Of a stretch of 64,000 bases of DNA, positions 8,542-17,506 are shown one piece after another. A program made the position numbers and the translations under genes. The DNA lies in assembly GCA_016199985.1 (NCBI GenBank), contig JACQFQ010000029.1:1-64000 (forward strand). The letters are read 5' to 3'. Each line of letters begins with the position of its first letter. The first letter of the stretch is position 1. Source of the stretch: Verrucomicrobiota bacterium (GTDB taxonomy: Bacteria; Verrucomicrobiota; Verrucomicrobiia; Limisphaerales; UBA11320). The notes beneath the pieces were generated by a model, which was not told the origin of the DNA, made no database searches, and was given only the letters and a program-made list of their open reading frames with translations.

Positions 8542-9900
8542 ATGATCGCTCCCATCGCCGTTCTCTTGAGGTCCGCGACCGCAATCGCCCTGTTGGCTTG
8601 CTTCGGCGCAACCGCATCGGCGATGACGCGGTCGAACCTGGTCTACGAGTTGTTTTGGAAGTTACGCACCGATGTCGGCACGCCCGGCCCCCGATACGGT
8701 CACGCGCTGGCCTATGACAGCGATCGGGGCGTTACTGTGTTTTTCGGCGGCGAATACAGCGTCATCGGCGGCGATCCCGAGTATTTCAACGATACCTGGG
8801 AATACGACGGCGCCACATGGAGACCGATCACCACCGACGGACCTGTCCCCGATCCCCGGTCGAGGCACGCCATGTGTTATGACAGCGCGCTGCGCAAGGT
8901 GATCCTCTTCGGTGGCAAGAACGACAGCGCCTATTTCAACGACGTTTGGAACTACGAGTCGACCGGGCCTCAACGAGGACGTTGGATCCACCGCTCATTG
9001 TCCCTTGGCCCTGGTCCGCTCGCCGGACACACCATGGTATACGATTCCTTTCGAGCCGTAGCAATCGTGGCTGGGGGAACGCCCGATCAATTTGTCCCTA
9101 ATCATAGACAAACGCAGGCGATCTGGGAGTGGCATAACGACACGTCGCAATGGTTTCTGCGGGGGGAATATCTGGGCTACCGCGACTCGGATCTGGGTTC
9201 GGGGTTGACGGGCCAAATGATGATCTACGATTACCAGCGCCACCAGGCTCTTGTCTTCGGTGGGGCAGGACCGCATGGGCTCAACATCGTCGGAAGCGAT
9301 GACGGCTATGTGATCACTGAGAACTCCGTGGAAAGGCTCCGGTGCGGGCCACCCGTCAGCGAGGGGGCCATGGTGTACGATGGGTACCACGACATGTACT
9401 TTGGATTTGGGGGCAACGAGTCCGGCTTCAACAGGGATTTCGAACCACAACAGCCCCGTCCTAAACAAGAGATGATTCTGTGGCCCGCCTATGACGGCTT
9501 CCCCTGCTTCTCTCCCCCCCTCGAGGTAGGAGAGGTTGAGTTCGATTTCTACCAGTCATCGATCCTCGTGCGGCCTAACGACCGCGCTCAGTGCGCGATG
9601 GTCTACGACGAAAAGAGGCGCGTCACGGTGCTCCTTGGCGGCGTCGGTGGAACCCGCTACAGCGATACCTGGGAACTGGTCACCCGAGATCTTCGGGAGG
9701 CGTGGGTTCGGTTCAACTACACGGGGCGCGAGGTGGGCACGGGCGACCTCCCTTTCAGCACGATTGCCAAAGGGCTCGCCGGGGTCGCTCCCGCGGGCAC
9801 CCTCAAGATCAACGCCGGTTCGACCCTGGAAACGCCCCACTTGGTCGATCCTGTGACAATTCAAGCTATCGGTGGCCCGGTCATCATCGGCCGTCGGTAA
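8542..9900 (+). CDS. secreted Kelch-repeat protein
   Basis: About 452 residues. ATG 8542 is preferred because it begins a clean signal peptide (MIAPIAVLLRSATAIALLACFGATASA) and is preceded by AGAGAGG. The frame also offers a GTG at 8515 overlapping the previous stop. Repeats carry the Kelch pattern, such as RYGHALAYDSDRGVTVFFGG, NDTWEYDGATW and RSRHAMCYDSALRKVILFGG, giving about six blades. The C-terminal ~60 residues (WVRFNYTGREVGTGDLPFST then GTLKINAGS) are unlike Kelch and match the end of the next protein. Extracellular binding or a carbohydrate-oxidase-like role is possible, but no catalytic residues were recognised. Confidence 0.78.
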   Translation: MIAPIAVLLRSATAIALLACFGATASAMTRSNLVYELFWKLRTDVGTPGPRYGHALAYDSDRGVTVFFGGEYSVIGGDPEYFNDTWEYDGATWRPITTDGPVPDPRSRHAMCYDSALRKVILFGGKNDSAYFNDVWNYESTGPQRGRWIHRSLSLGPGPLAGHTMVYDSFRAVAIVAGGTPDQFVPNHRQTQAIWEWHNDTSQWFLRGEYLGYRDSDLGSGLTGQMMIYDYQRHQALVFGGAGPHGLNIVGSDDGYVITENSVERLRCGPPVSEGAMVYDGYHDMYFGFGGNESGFNRDFEPQQPRPKQEMILWPAYDGFPCFSPPLEVGEVEFDFYQSSILVRPNDRAQCAMVYDEKRRVTVLLGGVGGTRYSDTWELVTRDLREAWVRFNYTGREVGTGDLPFSTIAKGLAGVAPAGTLKINAGSTLETPHLVDPVTIQAIGGPVIIGRR

Positions 9901-9917
9901 TTCACCTGAACCATGCC

Positions 9918-12422
9918 ATGCGAATGCGCGTGAACATCGTCTCCTCGCACCGAGCCCTGCTCTGCCTGGCCGCCGCCTTGAGTCTTTTCTGGACATGCCC
10001 TTCCGCCATCGCGGGAAGCAAGCATCCGTACTATCAGCGTCCGCTACCCACAGAAACCTATGCGGATTGGGCGGGCGACACAGCGCACATCGACTTCACA
10101 ACCGCGCACATGCCCGCTTTTGGGCCGTCCACTTCGGTGAGCGAGGCCGGGCGTTTGTTCACCGCCCGCGCCGCGGCGGCAATCAGTGACGCCACGGGCA
10201 TTGGGAGCGTGACGCTCGGGCCATCGGGATTTCCGAACAACGACCTTCTGGAACAAAAGAGCTATTCAGGCTTCGAGTCGATTTTTATCCCGACCGCGAA
10301 GTGCCTGGCCGCCATGGCGTATCCCGATTTCTTCCATGGCGCCCGCCAGGATGTTCGCCCGCTCGTCTCCGCCGCGATCCTCGCCTCGCAGCCCGGCTGG
10401 TGCGGCACCTTCGGGCCCGATATTCGACAGGCCACAGACCTGGGCAAAACTTCCGAGGGCAACTATGACATTTCCCAAATGCACCTGTTACAGATCGCCT
10501 ATGGCTACTACGATGAGCTTTCCCAAGAGGCCCAAGACCATCTCGTCCTGGACTTGTTGGGCGGGGGACACATTCATCGCGTGTATCTAGGCAACATCTA
10601 TACAAGCGGCGGCCCGCCCAATGACTGGGCTCGCGCCGGTCGCTACGATCCGCTGGGAGGCGGCAGAATTGGCGAGACGGAGAATCATATCCTGATGATT
10701 CACACCGCGCGGTATCTCAGCAACCAGTTGCTCTACCAACGCGACCACGATCCGAGTCATGACAATCGCAGAAACGGCCCTTCTGACGGGCCGAGTTGCA
10801 CCGACCTCATGCTGGCTTTGCTGCGGAATATTCTGAGAGACGACTTCTCGGAGTACAACGCCAAGCCGTACCAGGAGGAAACCCGATCAGCCCTCCTCAA
10901 TCTGTATAGCTACGCCTATGACGACGAGGTCCGTCTCGCGGCGCGGATGGTCCTGGATTATGTCTCGGCGCACATTGCTGTTTCCAGCAGCGACCTGCGG
11001 CGGATGGTTCCGTTTCGGAGGAGAAACGAGAGCGGAGGCGGCGACCATCACCATCGATCGGATCAGATGGCCGATCATCCTGGTTTCATGGATGTGGGCC
11101 TGATCAATTGGGATCTGGGCGCCGATCCCATGGTGGAACGCTTCGCCATCCAGGCGGGCAACCTCAGGGCGCTCGAGACAGGCGCACCCGACCGCCCCTG
11201 GGCATGGGGCATTGGCAGTGATGGGACCGGCGCCGCCATGGAGGCCCTGAGCGACTATCGACTCCCACCCTCGATTCACGATTTGTTCGTGAATGATCTG
11301 CATCGCCGTTTTTTTCAAAGGCTGCGCCGGACTCCCCGATCCGACGAGGTGGAAGGGTCCCGCAACTGCGACAACGTGGAAATCTACGCCGGCTCGCCCA
11401 GCTACCTGATCAGCGCCGGCGGCAGACCCGCCACTTTCGCAATTGATCCAGGACCCGCCGCTCTGCTCGCGCCTTCCAGTCAGGAGCAGCAGTTGGGGGT
11501 CGCCGTCACGACTTCCTTTATGCCCACCATTTCATCTCAAGAATGGCTTTCCGGCGGGGGCGGGCAGGCGCGAAATCTTATACAATTCTCCCATTTCTCC
11601 GCTCACCCGGATGAGGTCGAGAACTACGGCGTAGCGCCAGATTTCGCTTTCGGGATCCAGATGTACCTGCCGCCTTGGGTCCCAACGCCAAATGATCGAG
11701 AGTTCCTCTTCATAGATCGAAGCTACCCCGGGAGGGGCGATCTTCCCGGATACTACCTGGCCATCTTCAAGGATGGCGACCTGGGATGTTTGGAAGCGTT
11801 TGACGTTTGGCTGCACCCCGGCCTGAGCTTCAGCGACTTTAAACGCGGCGTGCTCAACAGAAACCCCGGCTTCCGGCTTCGAACCAACGTAGAAATGGTC
11901 TACACAACCCAGAATGGCAATCGCGTGCGCTTCATCATTCAAAACGGCCTCGGCGGAACAGCCGCCCACAGCGACCGAGTTTTGGGGATCGACTACGGGG
12001 CTTCCGATCCAGCGGATAACATGGGCGACGCGGGAAACATCACCGACAGATTCTTGAACGGCACCATCTTGAATAGTCCCGCAGACGCGGTCGTGGAGAT
12101 CACCAACCCTGTCCCATACCCCGGGACGAAAATCACCTTGGATATGGCGAATCAATGGCATCCGAAGCGGATCTCCGAGACCGGTGAGGTGGAGGAGGCC
12201 GGGAACGGTCACGAAGTCTGGGTGGATTTCGATTGGACAGGGCCGCAGGAAGGAGACTTTTTTCGTCCGTTCAACACTATCAGCGCCGCCGTCGCTGCGG
12301 TGGCCAATGGCGGCGTGATAAAAATCATGCCCGGTTTCACGAGTGAGAAGCCGTCCTTTCCGAGAAACAAGAGGATAAGGTTCGTGGCCCCAATCGGTGG
12401 GGTCAGGATCGGCGCTCAATAG
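9918..12422 (+). CDS. large secreted protein, possible alpha/alpha-toroid polysaccharide-active enzyme
   Basis: The frame is open from 9591, but the part overlapping the Kelch gene is a shadow. ATG 9918 gives 834 residues with a signal peptide (MRMRVNIVSSHRALLCLAAALSL... ending at SAIAG). The first ~350 residues are helical and contain IGETENHILMIHTARYLSNQ and FSEYNAKPYQEET with LLNLYSYAYDDEVRLAARM. These are patterns I associate with alginate-lyase/heparinase-like toroid proteins (ENH and EYN motifs). A His-rich patch (GGDHHHRSDQ) follows. The middle is beta-rich. The last ~65 residues (WVDFDWTGPQEG...FNTISAAVAAVANGG) repeat the C-terminal motif of the Kelch protein upstream. Enzyme activity is an inference. 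Confidence 0.65.
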   Translation: MRMRVNIVSSHRALLCLAAALSLFWTCPSAIAGSKHPYYQRPLPTETYADWAGDTAHIDFTTAHMPAFGPSTSVSEAGRLFTARAAAAISDATGIGSVTLGPSGFPNNDLLEQKSYSGFESIFIPTAKCLAAMAYPDFFHGARQDVRPLVSAAILASQPGWCGTFGPDIRQATDLGKTSEGNYDISQMHLLQIAYGYYDELSQEAQDHLVLDLLGGGHIHRVYLGNIYTSGGPPNDWARAGRYDPLGGGRIGETENHILMIHTARYLSNQLLYQRDHDPSHDNRRNGPSDGPSCTDLMLALLRNILRDDFSEYNAKPYQEETRSALLNLYSYAYDDEVRLAARMVLDYVSAHIAVSSSDLRRMVPFRRRNESGGGDHHHRSDQMADHPGFMDVGLINWDLGADPMVERFAIQAGNLRALETGAPDRPWAWGIGSDGTGAAMEALSDYRLPPSIHDLFVNDLHRRFFQRLRRTPRSDEVEGSRNCDNVEIYAGSPSYLISAGGRPATFAIDPGPAALLAPSSQEQQLGVAVTTSFMPTISSQEWLSGGGGQARNLIQFSHFSAHPDEVENYGVAPDFAFGIQMYLPPWVPTPNDREFLFIDRSYPGRGDLPGYYLAIFKDGDLGCLEAFDVWLHPGLSFSDFKRGVLNRNPGFRLRTNVEMVYTTQNGNRVRFIIQNGLGGTAAHSDRVLGIDYGASDPADNMGDAGNITDRFLNGTILNSPADAVVEITNPVPYPGTKITLDMANQWHPKRISETGEVEEAGNGHEVWVDFDWTGPQEGDFFRPFNTISAAVAAVANGGVIKIMPGFTSEKPSFPRNKRIRFVAPIGGVRIGAQ

Positions 12423-12532
12423 GCGCTGGTCCCCGACGGCGCGCGACGGCGCGGACAGAAGTCATCGCGGCATCGGCTTCGTCGACGCGGACCATGGTCA
12501 GGGCCGTGTTCCGAACTCTCGAAAAACCCGAT

Positions 12533-13849
12533 TCAAGCGAGAATGGCCTCGATCACCTTGCCTTCGGAAATCAGGTACGGGCGCCCCAACCGGTCCGCGA
12601 TCGTGGTCCGGGGCGATATGCCGAGGTGATGCCAGAGGGTGGCGAGCACGTCCGCGGGATGCACCGCCGACTCCGCGACTTCCCCGCCTTTGTTGTCGCT
12701 GGCCCCATGGACGAAACCGCGCTTCACCTTCCCGCCGGCGAGGGCCACGCTGTAAACATTCGGCCAATGATCGCGACCGCCGTCCTTGTTCACGGTCGGA
12801 GTGCGACCGAATTCTCCCGCGTTCACCACCATCGTTGTGTCGAGGAGCCCTCGCTCCGCCAGATCCGACACCAGCGCGGCATAGGCCCGTTCCATCGGGG
12901 GAACGATGACGCGGTAGGTGTACAGGATCCCCGAATGAGTGTCCCACCGCTGATTGAAGTCGTTGTAGCTCACGAACCGAACGCCCGCTTCGATGAGCCG
13001 CCTCGCCAGCAGCAACGATTGGCCGATCTTGTCGCGTCCATAGCGGTCGCGCACCGCCGCGGGTTCGCGTTCCAGGTCCAGCGCCCGGCGCACTCGTCCG
13101 TCCACGATCAGTTCAAACGCGCTTCGGCGCAGCGAGTCCATCTTCTTGCCGAGCTGGTTCTCCAGACGATCCGCCGCCGCGTCGACCTGTTCCACCAGCG
13201 AGATCCGGCCCGCGAGGCGCTCCGGCGTCATTCCGTCGGGCAGCCGGAGCGAAAGCGGATTGTAGTCCGGCTTGCTTGGATCGCCCTCGATCACAAACGG
13301 GTCGTGAACCGACCCCAGAAATCCTCCGTACTGTCCCGGCATCCGATTCGACGGGCCCGGGATGCTCAGCCAGTTGGGGAGAGAAACGCTTGTCGGCACT
13401 CCGTGAACCGCCGGCTGTTGGCGGGCGAGAATCGCGCCCGGTCCGGGAAAGTCGTCGGGATGCGCCTCGCGGTCCTGATCCGGCTGGTTGTTCGAACCGG
13501 TCATTGTCACGTAGGTGCCCGCGATGTGATTCGTGAACCGGTGCGACATCGAGCGGATCACGGTGATCTTGTCCGCGATTTGCGCCGTGTTTTTCAGCAG
13601 CTCGCCAAAGCGAACTCCCGGGATCCTCGTCGGGATGGGGTCCCATGGGCCGCGAATCTCGCGCCCCGCCTGCGGCTTGGGGTCCCAGAGGTCGAGATGG
13701 CTCGGCCCGCCCTGCAGCATGATGAAGATCGCCTGATTGCCGTTGGCCTGCGTCCCGGCGCCGGACGCCCTCCACGCGCCGCCCGCGGCCGTGCCGAGCA
13801 CGCTGACTGCGCCGATGCGCAATATCTCCCGGCGGCTGAAGTTCAACAT
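12533..13849 (-). CDS. DUF1501 (sulfatase-fold) protein, Tat-exported
   Basis: 438 residues starting MLNFSRREILRIGAVSVLGTAAGGA, with the twin-arginine motif RR at 6-7 and a hydrophobic segment, so it should be exported folded. The core shows DUF1501 hallmarks: FIMLQGGPSHLDLWDPKP, RSMSHRFTNHIAGTYVTMTG, a late GEFGRTPTVNKDGGRDHW block, and VHPADVLATLWHHLGI near the end. The fold is related to alkaline phosphatase/sulfatases; the substrate is unknown. In Planctomycetota and Verrucomicrobiota these genes usually follow a DUF1553/DUF1549 cytochrome partner, which is absent here. It is transcribed divergently from a second DUF1501 gene 174 bp away. Confidence 0.9.
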   Translation of the reverse strand: MLNFSRREILRIGAVSVLGTAAGGAWRASGAGTQANGNQAIFIMLQGGPSHLDLWDPKPQAGREIRGPWDPIPTRIPGVRFGELLKNTAQIADKITVIRSMSHRFTNHIAGTYVTMTGSNNQPDQDREAHPDDFPGPGAILARQQPAVHGVPTSVSLPNWLSIPGPSNRMPGQYGGFLGSVHDPFVIEGDPSKPDYNPLSLRLPDGMTPERLAGRISLVEQVDAAADRLENQLGKKMDSLRRSAFELIVDGRVRRALDLEREPAAVRDRYGRDKIGQSLLLARRLIEAGVRFVSYNDFNQRWDTHSGILYTYRVIVPPMERAYAALVSDLAERGLLDTTMVVNAGEFGRTPTVNKDGGRDHWPNVYSVALAGGKVKRGFVHGASDNKGGEVAESAVHPADVLATLWHHLGISPRTTIADRLGRPYLISEGKVIEAILA

Positions 13850-13879
13850 AGGCGTTTCACAGTGGTGTATGCAGCCTCT

Positions 13880-13908
13880 GTATTAGCCGGACTTTGGACT
13901 GGACGCAA
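13880..13908 (-). promoter_or_regulatory. possible promoter of the leftward DUF1501 gene
   Basis: On the minus strand TTGCGT (13903-13908) and TAATAC (13880-13885) are separated by 17 bp. This would place a transcription start about 24 bp before the ATG at 13849. The -10 box is a weak match to the vegetative consensus, so this is only a candidate within the 173-bp divergent intergenic region. Confidence 0.22.
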
Positions 13909-14022
13909 CCCAAGCGGTAAGGGTTTTTTTGGGGAGGGATCCCCGAATGAGTCTTGTTAGAGGTTGCCCCACGCTGTTTCCAGGCGCTACGATCAGGAGT
14001 CGGTGATCCGACCCCAATTGAA

Positions 14023-15456
14023 ATGTTTCGAGACCCCACACTGAGACCCCTGCCCGCTTGCCCCGGGCCCATGGCGCGTCGGGAGTTTTTGCGCGTTGGG
14101 TTGTCGGGGTTCGCGACGCTGTCCCTCCCGGGGCTGCTGCAACTCCGGGCGCTTGCCGGGACGGCAGGCTCAGGCCCCAAGACGGCGATCATTCTCGTCT
14201 GGCTTCGCGGCGGGGCCTCCCATCTTGAGACCTACGATCCCAAGCCCGACGCGCCGAGCGAGATTCGCGGGGTCTTCGGCCCCATCTCCACTTCCGTCCC
14301 CGGAATGCGTCTCTGCGAGTTGCTGCCGCGTCACGCGAGGATCGCGGACAAATTCACGCTGCTCCGCTCCATGAGCCACACCGGGGGAGGACATCCCGCC
14401 GGCTCGCTGCAGATGCTCACCGGCGACACCGACGCGCAGGACAAGGAGAAGCCCATTTTTCCCGACTGGATGACCGTCGCGAATCTCCTTCGCGCCGATC
14501 CCAAACGAACGCTTCCCAATTACGTGGGCGTGAATCCCGTCGTTCGCTACGACAATTTCACCATCGCCGGATCCGCCTATGTCAACCCCGCCTACGGCCC
14601 ATTCTCCATCACCGGCGATCCCAACGACCCCCATTTCGAGGTTCCCAACATCGGCCTGAGCGACGCCGGGCAGGTGACGCGATTGAACGATCGCGTTCGC
14701 CTTCGCGAGAAGCTGGATCGGATCGATCAGGCGATCGATCAGGCCGGCGTCATGCGGGCCATGGATGGATTCGAGGCGCAGGCGCTGAGCCTTCTCACCG
14801 GCCCCGCCGCGAGAAACGCCTTCGACCTTGCCCGGGAGCCGGATCGCGTCCGCGACCGCTACGGACGCCATCAGTGGGGGCAGCAATGCTTGATGGCCCG
14901 CCGATTGGTGGAGGCGGGCGTGGAGATCGTCACGACGACCTTTGACGGACCGCTTTGCGGCCGCGTTGGCAACTGGGACGATCACGCCGTCAACCATCAC
15001 GTTTTCGACGCGCTTCAATTTCGTCTGCCGTATTTCGATCAGGCGGTGTCGGCGCTCATTGAAGACGTGTACGCCCGCGGCTTGGACAAGCGGGTGTTGG
15101 TGGTCGTGACCGGCGAGTTTGGACGCACGCCCCGCATCGAGCGAGTCGCGAGCAGCGGCGGCGGCGTGGCGAGCGGCGTCGCGGGGACCGTGCAGCCCGG
15201 ACGCGATCACTGGCCTCGCGCGTTTTCGCAGCTTTGGGCGGGCGGCGGCATCGCCACAGGCGGCGTGATCGGCGCCACGGACAAGCGTGGAGAGGACGTT
15301 GTGGAGCGGATCGCCGGCCCGGGCGATTTCCTCGCGACGCTCTATCAGCATCTCGGAATCCCGGCCTCCGAAATCTCGCTCCCCGATTTCTCGGGCCGAC
15401 CCAATCCGATTCTCACACGCGGCCAGCCGATCCCCGAGTTGTCGCGCCGCGCCTGA
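14023..15456 (+). CDS. second DUF1501 protein, Tat-exported
   Basis: ATG 14023 gives 477 residues. The Tat signal sits near residue 20 (ARREFLRVGLSGFATLSLPGLLQL). DUF1501 landmarks follow in order: IILVWLRGGASHLETYDPKP, LRSMSHTGGGHPAGSLQMLTG, RDRYGRHQWGQQCLMARRLVEAG, VVVTGEFGRTPRIER, RDHWPRAFSQLWAGGG and GDFLATLYQHLGI. It is a divergent paralogue of the gene on the other strand, with only moderate similarity, so the pair is not a recent duplicate. A longer frame from 13954 exists but would add an arginine-rich stretch before the signal peptide. Substrate unknown; periplasmic location inferred from the Tat signal. Confidence 0.9.
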   Translation: MFRDPTLRPLPACPGPMARREFLRVGLSGFATLSLPGLLQLRALAGTAGSGPKTAIILVWLRGGASHLETYDPKPDAPSEIRGVFGPISTSVPGMRLCELLPRHARIADKFTLLRSMSHTGGGHPAGSLQMLTGDTDAQDKEKPIFPDWMTVANLLRADPKRTLPNYVGVNPVVRYDNFTIAGSAYVNPAYGPFSITGDPNDPHFEVPNIGLSDAGQVTRLNDRVRLREKLDRIDQAIDQAGVMRAMDGFEAQALSLLTGPAARNAFDLAREPDRVRDRYGRHQWGQQCLMARRLVEAGVEIVTTTFDGPLCGRVGNWDDHAVNHHVFDALQFRLPYFDQAVSALIEDVYARGLDKRVLVVVTGEFGRTPRIERVASSGGGVASGVAGTVQPGRDHWPRAFSQLWAGGGIATGGVIGATDKRGEDVVERIAGPGDFLATLYQHLGIPASEISLPDFSGRPNPILTRGQPIPELSRRA

Positions 15457-15499
15457 ACCGTCGTCTCCCTCAGCCCAGATCAGCGTTCATGAGAGTTAC

Positions 15500-16285
15500 T
15501 CAAGGCGCCGCGGTAATAAACAGGCTTGCGAAGTCATTGAGGCGGTTGCCGGCGAGGTCCTTGACGTCGCGGGTGGCGACCACGGTCACCACGCTGTTGG
15601 AAGGCAGCGACCCTGAAGCTGCGGTCAAGGTTACCATGGTGTTGTCCACCGAGGGGGTCACCTTAGTGGAAAGCCTCGCTCCGTTGGCAAAGAGGGCGAA
15701 GTTGTTCGCATTGATCGTGGTCGGGAGCAGCGGTTCGTTAAAGGTCAGCGCCACCGCGGTGTTGATCGGCGCGTTGGTGTTCCCGCCGGGCGGACTTATC
15801 CCCACCACCACGGGTGGATTGGTGTCCCCGCTCGTCGTGCCCGTTGTGAAGAAACTCTGACCGAAGCCGCTCACTGCATTGCCTGCCAGATCCGTGATCC
15901 CAGACAACCTTAAACCATACTGCGTGTTCGCATCCAGCAATGCCGTCGGGCGAATCGTCATCATCGTCCGGCTGGTATCCAACGCCACTTGGACGATCGT
16001 CACTGGCCCCAAGATTTGCACAGCCGAGGGCGTCACCGTCACCGGGTTGACCGATTCGTTGAAGCGCACCTGCACTGAGGCGTCCACCCCCACAGCCGCA
16101 GCGCCATCGGCCGGGGCAACCGCAATGACAGCCGGAGCGTTGCTGTCCACCGGTCCACGGATCACCACATCAAAAGTGGGCGTGCCGGGCAACACCGTCC
16201 CGGTGTCGTCGCGAATGCCCGTCGTAAACGTGGTCCGGATGGTCTGCCCGGTGGGAAACAGTTGATCCGGCACAAAACTGAACAA
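15500..16285 (-). pseudogene. truncated remnant of a surface protein with Ig-like (Big_5) domains
   Basis: Two and a half Ig-like repeats are readable: (APAVIAVAPADGAAAVGVDA ... VRFNESVNPVTV ... YGLRLSGITDLAGNAV) and (PPVVVGISPPGGNTNAPINT ... ALTFNEPLLPTTI). These fit the Big_5/SbsA-type pattern, where each domain ends with 'DLAGN'. The first begins mid-domain, there is no ATG and no signal peptide (only a TTG at 16285), and the frame ends abruptly after LFITAAP. The frame stays open on the minus strand right up to the stop codon of the EamA gene at 16415-16417. This looks like an internal piece of a much larger exported protein left at a recombination junction. Confidence 0.6.
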
Positions 16286-16414
16286 GCTAACACTCTCACT
16301 ACCAGAACCAGCACCTTCACTACATCTCTGCTGACGTTTTTGCTGACAGTGAAAGGTAAGAATTACGACCAGAATTTGCAGGGGTGAAGCGTCGCGGCAG
16401 TTAACGGTGGCACG

Positions 16415-17482
16415 TCAGTGCCCGTGTCGGTGATGGATGTCCGGGTAGTGCGGGTGCGCGTGCGTCAGTTCCTCGTGTCGGTGGGGGTGTGAATGCGGTT
16501 CACCAAGAGGATCACTCGGGGTGTGAGCATGCCGGTGATGTTCGTCGTGGGTATTGAGATGTTCGTGCTCCAGCGCCTCGTGGCTATGCTGATGCTCGTG
16601 TTGTTCGGTAAGGTGTAGCCATACTCCGGCACCCATGAAGAGCGCTGCGAGGCAGAATCCCACACTCAACGAATCACCGAGGAAGGCAACCGCCACTGCC
16701 GCGCCCACAAATGGCGCGGTTGAGAAATACGCACCCGTGCGGGCCGTGCCGATGTGTCGCAGTGCCAGCACAAACAAGGTCAGGCTCAATCCGTAACCGA
16801 AGAACCCGATCGCACCCACCGTCAGAAGCATGGAGACGCCTGGCAACTTCGCGCCTAACCCGAGCCCCAGCGTGGTGTTGACGCTCCCGGCGACCAAGCC
16901 TTTGAGCATTGCGATTTGCACCGGGTCGCTGGCCGACACTTTGCGCGTGAGGTTGTTGTCCACCGCCCAGGAGATACAAGCGCCGAGGATGGCCAGCGCC
17001 ACCCAAGGCACACCCATTTCAGGCCGCCCCATCCACGACAGGCCCACGCCGCCAGCCGCGATCAGCGCCATGCCCCACGCGATGCGCGCGTCGAAATTCT
17101 CCTTGAACACGAACCACGCCAGCAGCGCGGTGAAGACGCCTTCCAGATTTAACAGCAGCGAGGCGCTTGACGCGGGCGTCTGAGCCAATCCCCACATCAG
17201 CAGCAACGGGCCAATCACTCCGCCAGTAAGGATTGCGCCAGCGAGCCACGGGGCATCCGTGTGATTCAAAGCTGCTTCACGCGAGGCGGATTGCTTGCGA
17301 GCGAGGCGCAGCAAGGAATACGCGCCCAACCCGATCCCTGAACCGAGATAAAGCAGCCCTGCCAGCAACACCGGTTCGACGTGCGGCGAAACGCTCTTCG
17401 CCAGCGGCGTGCTGAGGCCAAAAAGCCCGGCAGCCAGGAGCGCAAAGACGACACCCGCCTGTTTGCTGCCCAACCCAGTCAT
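16415..17482 (-). CDS. EamA/DMT-family exporter with His-rich tail
   Basis: 355 residues. Residues 1-~295 form about ten hydrophobic helices in the two-EamA-repeat layout of drug/metabolite transporters (AGVVFALLAAGLFGLSTPLAK at the start of the first, VPWVALAILGACISWAVDNN at the start of the second). The last ~65 residues are a hydrophilic tail with more than 20 histidines (HEHQHSHE, HDEHHRHAH, HSHPHRHEE, HHRHGH), very likely a metal-binding segment as in Zn/Ni/Co exporters. It is the final gene of the leftward chrB operon, 24 bp after the MFS gene. A metal or oxyanion efflux role is inferred from the tail and the context, not shown. Confidence 0.85.
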   Translation of the reverse strand: MTGLGSKQAGVVFALLAAGLFGLSTPLAKSVSPHVEPVLLAGLLYLGSGIGLGAYSLLRLARKQSASREAALNHTDAPWLAGAILTGGVIGPLLLMWGLAQTPASSASLLLNLEGVFTALLAWFVFKENFDARIAWGMALIAAGGVGLSWMGRPEMGVPWVALAILGACISWAVDNNLTRKVSASDPVQIAMLKGLVAGSVNTTLGLGLGAKLPGVSMLLTVGAIGFFGYGLSLTLFVLALRHIGTARTGAYFSTAPFVGAAVAVAFLGDSLSVGFCLAALFMGAGVWLHLTEQHEHQHSHEALEHEHLNTHDEHHRHAHTPSDPLGEPHSHPHRHEELTHAHPHYPDIHHRHGH

Positions 17483-17506
17483 AGTTTTGAATCTAAGGTC
17501 GGAGAG

